Assembly (NCBI GenBank): GCA_038199755.1
Contig: JBBPYR010000127.1
Location: 1-25,202, forward strand
Direction of reading: 5' to 3'
DNA length: 25,202 nt
Source of the DNA: JBBPYR01 sp038199755
Lineage (GTDB): Bacteria; Chloroflexota; Ktedonobacteria; Ktedonobacterales; Ktedonobacteraceae
Part shown: positions 22,183-25,202 of the stretch, piece after piece
How the letters are laid out: each line of letters begins with the position of its first letter
How positions within the stretch are numbered: position 1 is the first letter of the stretch
Notes under the pieces: generated by a model
What the model saw: the letters and a program-made list of their open reading frames with translations, nothing else
Told to the model about the DNA's origin: nothing
Databases searched by the model: none
Position numbers and translations under genes: made by a program

Positions 22183-22317
22183 GTGCCAACTAACAAAGAG
22201 ACGAAACCGGAGAAGAGAGAGGACCATCAAACCGAGCGCCATCCCAAGAAGGACATAGTCCGCGAGCTTGGGAAGAAGGCTATCGAGGGTGCATCCAAAG
22301 ACAAGTCTAAAAAGTAA
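22183..22317 (+). CDS. Small, highly charged protein (44 residues)
   Basis: The frame starts at GTG 22183, six bases after AAGGAGGTGA, an almost perfect anti-Shine-Dalgarno match and the strongest in the window, and runs to TAA. The peptide is nearly all polar: it begins MPTNKETKPEKREDHQTERH, continues PKKDIVRELGKKAIEGASKD and ends KSKK. Lys and Glu dominate, with one possible amphipathic helix (DIVRELGKKAIEG). It has no hydrophobic segment, so it is cytosolic and probably partly disordered; nucleic-acid or protein binding is possible. I do not recognise a family. Its position before the J-like/TPR cluster, with a hairpin between, suggests a separate or attenuated transcript. Confidence 0.68.
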   Translation: MPTNKETKPEKREDHQTERHPKKDIVRELGKKAIEGASKDKSKK

Positions 22318-22328
22318 CAGTTTCTGTA

Positions 22329-22369
22329 GGATGGGTATCTCTGTCCGGAGAGTACCGAGATATCCATTC
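22329..22369 (+). terminator. Hairpin after the 44-residue gene
   Basis: GGATGGGTATCTC (22329-22341) can pair with GAGATATCCATTC (22357-22369) with a few G-U pairs. No U-run follows. It may be a weak or attenuating terminator or a processing site between the small gene and the J-like gene. Confidence 0.35.
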
Positions 22370-22514
22370 TGCTTGCCGATGGCCTATAGGACTCTTCAAA
22401 GAGGCTCATGAAAAGAGAAAAGATTACGAGCGATATGAGCAATAGAGGTACTAATATATTTTTACGTCTCAATACCTACGAGTTGCCTAGTAGTGGACAA
22501 AGGAGTAGGGAATC

Positions 22515-23711
22515 ATGATAGCACCAATAGACTATTACGCCATTTTGGGAATTTCACGGAACGCTTCAGTATCGGATGTTCGCGCAGCATACAAACGGGA
22601 AGTAGGGATTTGGCGGAAACGAGCAACCGCGTCTTCTGAAGACAGCGTCAGGGACGAGGCTATGAAGCGGCTCGCATTACTGACAGAAGCACTCAACACC
22701 CTTTCGGATGCTCAACGACGGTCTGTCTATGATAGACAACCTATACCTGCACTAGTAACGCCTTCTCCTAGTCCCGTTCTCGCTGAGATGGCGTCCCACG
22801 ATTGGATAAAGCAGGCAGAGGAGTATCTCGCAGTAGCAGATTATCACGCAGCCGCTTGGGCTGCCCGTGAAGCGACCATGCAACTGAGTGATTCGGCGGA
22901 GAGTTGGTTCGTCCTATCACGAGCCAAAGCGGGACTACGTCAGCTAAACGATGCAGTATATGAGGCTAAACGGGCCATCGAGCTAGCTCCAATGAACTCC
23001 ATGTATTACTTCAATTTGGGTTCTATTTATGAAGAACTTGGTCTTTGGAACGAGGCGCGCAGCATGTACGAGCAAGCATCACAGCAAGAACCAGCCGAGC
23101 CACTTTACCAGCTTGCGATTGGCGGCGTACTGCTTCAGATCGGCCAACCTGCCGATGCTATATCGATCATCAGGCGCGTCTACTCGACGCTACCTGACGA
23201 CGAGACTGCCTGCTACTACTATGCGCAAGCATTGATTGTGATGGCCGAAGCAGTGCCAAAGGATAAGTCGTCGGATGGGTATGCGGTTACTAGTGCAGAA
23301 GAGATACAGGAAATGCGTAACTGTCTGAGCCGTGCTGCAAACATCAAGCATCTAGATCAAGAGACGAAGCAAGTCATACGTGATACCGAGGCGTATCTGC
23401 GTCAGATGGAGACCCACACCTTCAACATCCCGCAGAGAGCCCTATTAGTTGGATCTATGGTGGGAAGCTTAACCGATGGGGGATGTTACACCACGTTGGT
23501 TGTAATCTTACTCTTGATGGCACTCATAGGAGCACCACTGCTGGTGTTTATGTGGGGCTTCTCGCTACTGACTAGCGGCTCGATTTTGAGCGGCCTCTTC
23601 CTCCTACTGGGCAGTGCGGGGCTGGGCTACGTCTGGTATCGAAATATCTGGGTTCCGAGGTGGAAGGTGAATGCACGAATGCGTGATCATCGTGTCCGGT
23701 ATTTGAGTTGA
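22515..23711 (+). CDS. Membrane-anchored J-like domain/TPR protein without HPD
   Basis: In this 398-residue protein, residues 5-75 match a J domain (DYYAILGISRNASVSDVRAAYK, then the final helix ALNTLSDAQRRSVYDRQ). The HPD tripeptide that should lie between helices 2 and 3 is absent; the loop reads REVGIWRKRATASSED. A domain without HPD cannot stimulate Hsp70 ATPase in the known way, so it is probably an interaction module. Residues 98-250 are TPR hairpins (AAWAAREATMQLSDSAESW, AVYEAKRAIELAPMNSMYYF). Two membrane helices follow (about 325-348 and 352-376), with a basic C-terminal tail. AAAGGAG precedes the ATG by about ten bases. It opens a closely spaced cluster of four genes. Confidence 0.85.
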   Translation: MIAPIDYYAILGISRNASVSDVRAAYKREVGIWRKRATASSEDSVRDEAMKRLALLTEALNTLSDAQRRSVYDRQPIPALVTPSPSPVLAEMASHDWIKQAEEYLAVADYHAAAWAAREATMQLSDSAESWFVLSRAKAGLRQLNDAVYEAKRAIELAPMNSMYYFNLGSIYEELGLWNEARSMYEQASQQEPAEPLYQLAIGGVLLQIGQPADAISIIRRVYSTLPDDETACYYYAQALIVMAEAVPKDKSSDGYAVTSAEEIQEMRNCLSRAANIKHLDQETKQVIRDTEAYLRQMETHTFNIPQRALLVGSMVGSLTDGGCYTTLVVILLLMALIGAPLLVFMWGFSLLTSGSILSGLFLLLGSAGLGYVWYRNIWVPRWKVNARMRDHRVRYLS

Positions 23712-23796
23712 CAGAGGAATGCAGCGGGTTGAAGCGTACCCGACAACATTTACGAGATACCCTTTAAAAAAGTTAACAGAAAAGAGGTAGCTTTAG

Positions 23797-24312
23797 ATGG
23801 GATTTTTCAATTTCAAGAAGAGAAAACCATCAGACGTGCCAGCGTCCGAAGCAATCGACCCGGTAGACAACAGCCTTCCAGATGATGAGTGGCTTGCTCG
23901 TAGCAAGGCTCGATTTGAACAGATGATCAAAAACTATTATGGGAGTTGCGAGACGATTGGTCAAGGCGGATATGCGTGTTACGGCTACGGCGACTTCGGT
24001 ACTGCACTCTTCTTTTACCAGAAGAGTATCGACGTGTTACACTCAAACTACCTCGTTCTACAGATGCGCAACCGTCAACCATCCACCGCTGATACGCAGA
24101 TTGTGAATGGCTACACAAGTTCGCTCGGAGCAAGCCTTGAAATGCACCCGGCAGCTCCTATCGATGACTCTGTTCGAGAGGTAACGCATCGGCTGCGTAC
24201 AATTGCAGCAGCCTGCGAACAGGTAGGGCTTCCATCTCAGCTCTACCGAGAAGCACTGAAGCTCATAGTCCAGTATGCCCCACATGTCAAGCTCGATGAT
24301 GTCCTCGGATAG
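23797..24312 (+). CDS. Protein of unknown function with one TPR-like hairpin
   Basis: This 171-residue protein has a basic N-terminus (MGFFNFKKRKPSD), then an acidic stretch (residues 25-32) and a helical segment (ARSKARFEQMIKNYYG). Next comes a sequence with the spacing of a TPR unit (GYACYGYGDFGTALFFYQKS, then IDVLHSNY). A polar middle (about 90-125) and two C-terminal helices end the protein. It has no signal peptide or membrane helix. GAGGTAG lies about nine bases before the ATG. It starts 85 bases after the J-like gene, a gap in which I see no terminator, and the zinc-ribbon gene follows 39 bases later. I do not recognise the family; the context suggests a soluble partner of the J-like membrane protein. 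Confidence 0.75.
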   Translation: MGFFNFKKRKPSDVPASEAIDPVDNSLPDDEWLARSKARFEQMIKNYYGSCETIGQGGYACYGYGDFGTALFFYQKSIDVLHSNYLVLQMRNRQPSTADTQIVNGYTSSLGASLEMHPAAPIDDSVREVTHRLRTIAAACEQVGLPSQLYREALKLIVQYAPHVKLDDVLG

Positions 24313-24351
24313 AAAATAACTCACATAGAGAAAGAAAGGATAGGTAAACCT

Positions 24352-24522
24352 ATGGGAAGAGGTAAACGTTGCCCTGTATGTAACGAACCGATGTACGCGC
24401 AAGACGAGAAATACGAACCACAAGGAACCTGGGTCGTTTACGTGTGTAGAAACGGCGAGTGTCCCCGGATGAAACGTAGCGGCTATCCAGAGAAGGAAAA
24501 AGTGTTTGAGGAGAAAAAATAG
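24352..24522 (+). CDS. Small zinc-ribbon protein (56 residues)
   Basis: The frame begins MGRGKRCPVCNEPMYAQDEK and holds C7-x-x-C10 and C32-x-x-x-x-C37 (CRNGECP), a four-cysteine zinc-ribbon arrangement with strands between (GTWVVYVC). The C-terminus is lysine- and glutamate-rich (PEKEKVFEEKK). ATAGGT lies about eight bases before the ATG, with AAAGGA slightly further up. Zinc ribbons of this size usually bind nucleic acid or a protein partner; the function here is unknown. It lies 39 bases after the 171-residue gene and 30 bases before the TPR gene, so it is an integral member of the cluster. Confidence 0.75.
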   Translation: MGRGKRCPVCNEPMYAQDEKYEPQGTWVVYVCRNGECPRMKRSGYPEKEKVFEEKK

Positions 24523-24552
24523 ACTATTGAACAAAAGGAAAGAGCAGGAAGT

Positions 24553-25202
24553 ATGAGTTTCTTCAGCAGGCAGCGGCATGCACTACCAAATAATATCATT
24601 CACATGATGGAACGCTTCGGTCGCGTTGAATTCGATCCGCAAGGAAGTGGAGAGGACATAGGAAGTATCTGGATAGAACTGCAACGGCCATTGCAACCGT
24701 TTGCCGAAGCAGATCCTAATGGCTTCTTGGTGGCTCTCGCGGAGGCTGTGCTTCCGGTTGGTGGCTGGGCAGTATACGGCGCGAGCCGCACACTGTGGGA
24801 ATTTTTCAGTTCAAAAGAGATTTTTCACAAGCACCCCGCGTACAACGCCATCATGAGTGGCGCAATAGAGTTCTTACGAGCTAACCGTGTGCCACAAATG
24901 AAAGTTCGTGGCTATGAGTGGCAGCATTGGGTAAATAATGGAGGAACCAGCGACACATGGATACCGCCACTTCCTACATCCTCGCAAGTGGTTCTCAATC
25001 CAACTAACGGTCATGATAGCCTAGAGACACTGATGAAAGCAGGTATAGCTCACATCCAGAACGCACACTATGTAGAGGCACTGACCACCTTCGACCAAGT
25101 GTTGCAACTCAATCCAGCTCACGCTCCAGCCTACGCCTACAAGGGTACTGCACTCACCGAATTGGACCGATCCACCGAGGCCCTAACAGCCTACGATCAA
25201 GC
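24553..25202 (+). CDS. TPR-domain protein, 3' truncated by the window
   Basis: The frame is open from ATG 24553 to the end of the window, about 216 residues. The N-terminal part (1-150) begins MSFFSRQRHALPNNIIHMME and includes a glycine/alanine-rich helix (LVALAEAVLPVGGWAVYGAS, about 59-78) followed by TLWEFFSSKEIFHKHPAYNA. I do not recognise it. From about residue 155 TPR repeats begin: AGIAHIQNAHYVEALTTFDQ, then VLQLNPAHAPAYAYKGTALT. GGAAAGAG and GGAAG precede the ATG. It lies 30 bases after the zinc-ribbon gene. More TPR repeats probably follow outside the window. Confidence 0.78.
   Translation, partial: MSFFSRQRHALPNNIIHMMERFGRVEFDPQGSGEDIGSIWIELQRPLQPFAEADPNGFLVALAEAVLPVGGWAVYGASRTLWEFFSSKEIFHKHPAYNAIMSGAIEFLRANRVPQMKVRGYEWQHWVNNGGTSDTWIPPLPTSSQVVLNPTNGHDSLETLMKAGIAHIQNAHYVEALTTFDQVLQLNPAHAPAYAYKGTALTELDRSTEALTAYDQ

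Noticed and set aside
22227..22472. Minus-strand frame of 81 residues with a hydrophobic N-terminus
   Set aside because: TTG start without a Shine-Dalgarno, antisense to the 44-residue gene that has a near-perfect one; the polar remainder looks non-coding.

Overview
This window reads as chromosomal DNA of a free-living bacterium, most likely a Chloroflexota member and perhaps a Ktedonobacteria-type lineage. That is an inference from the gene mix: TPR-rich proteins of unknown role, a DUF951-type protein, a GT87-like membrane protein, NarL-type two-component regulation and dispersed palindromic repeats. There is no rRNA or other marker to prove it. I see no phage, plasmid, intact IS or CRISPR array, and no tRNA.

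Left part (1-5.6 kb). The end of a FAD-dependent amine-oxidase-like oxidoreductase abuts a Nudix hydrolase. Two GNAT acetyltransferases follow, flanking a small two-helix membrane protein with its own extended -10 promoter. A roughly 600-base stretch that looks empty (2342-2936) holds, on the minus strand, a good promoter and three candidate mini-genes (42, 38 and 44 codons), downstream of an EamA/DMT transporter. A GT-C-type (GT87-like) membrane glycosyltransferase follows on the plus strand, and then a 160-bp MITE-like palindrome.

Centre (5.8-14.5 kb). This is a long co-directional housekeeping block. Two TPR proteins share a duplicated domain. They are coupled by a 4-base overlap to an RlmD-type 23S rRNA methyltransferase, then a Maf pyrophosphatase, then a glutamyl-Q tRNA(Asp) synthetase. 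The theme is RNA modification and nucleotide-pool sanitation. An MscS-type channel with a foldable leader and nadD follow. The nadD stop codon lies inside the terminal repeat of a second, nested palindromic element (14485-14717).

Right-centre (14.8-20.5 kb). A DUF951 protein, an MFS exporter and a membrane HExxH (M50-like) protein with its own promoter lie on the plus strand. A minus-strand histidine kinase/NarL-type regulator pair follows; it is divergent from a VC0807-like membrane protein. Their shared intergenic region carries three TCAACCC half-sites. A strong hairpin terminator separates this from the next minus-strand gene.

Right end (20.5-25.2 kb). A minus-strand protein joins a transposase-type helix-turn-helix N-terminus to a long helical-repeat C-terminus with no DDE nuclease: a candidate domesticated transposase. 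After an AT-rich gap with operator-like repeats and a 44-residue charged mini-protein with a near-perfect Shine-Dalgarno, a closely spaced plus-strand cluster begins: a membrane-anchored J-like/TPR protein without the HPD motif, a 171-residue protein, a 56-residue zinc-ribbon protein and a TPR protein running off the end. The last two regions are the best candidates for undescribed biology.
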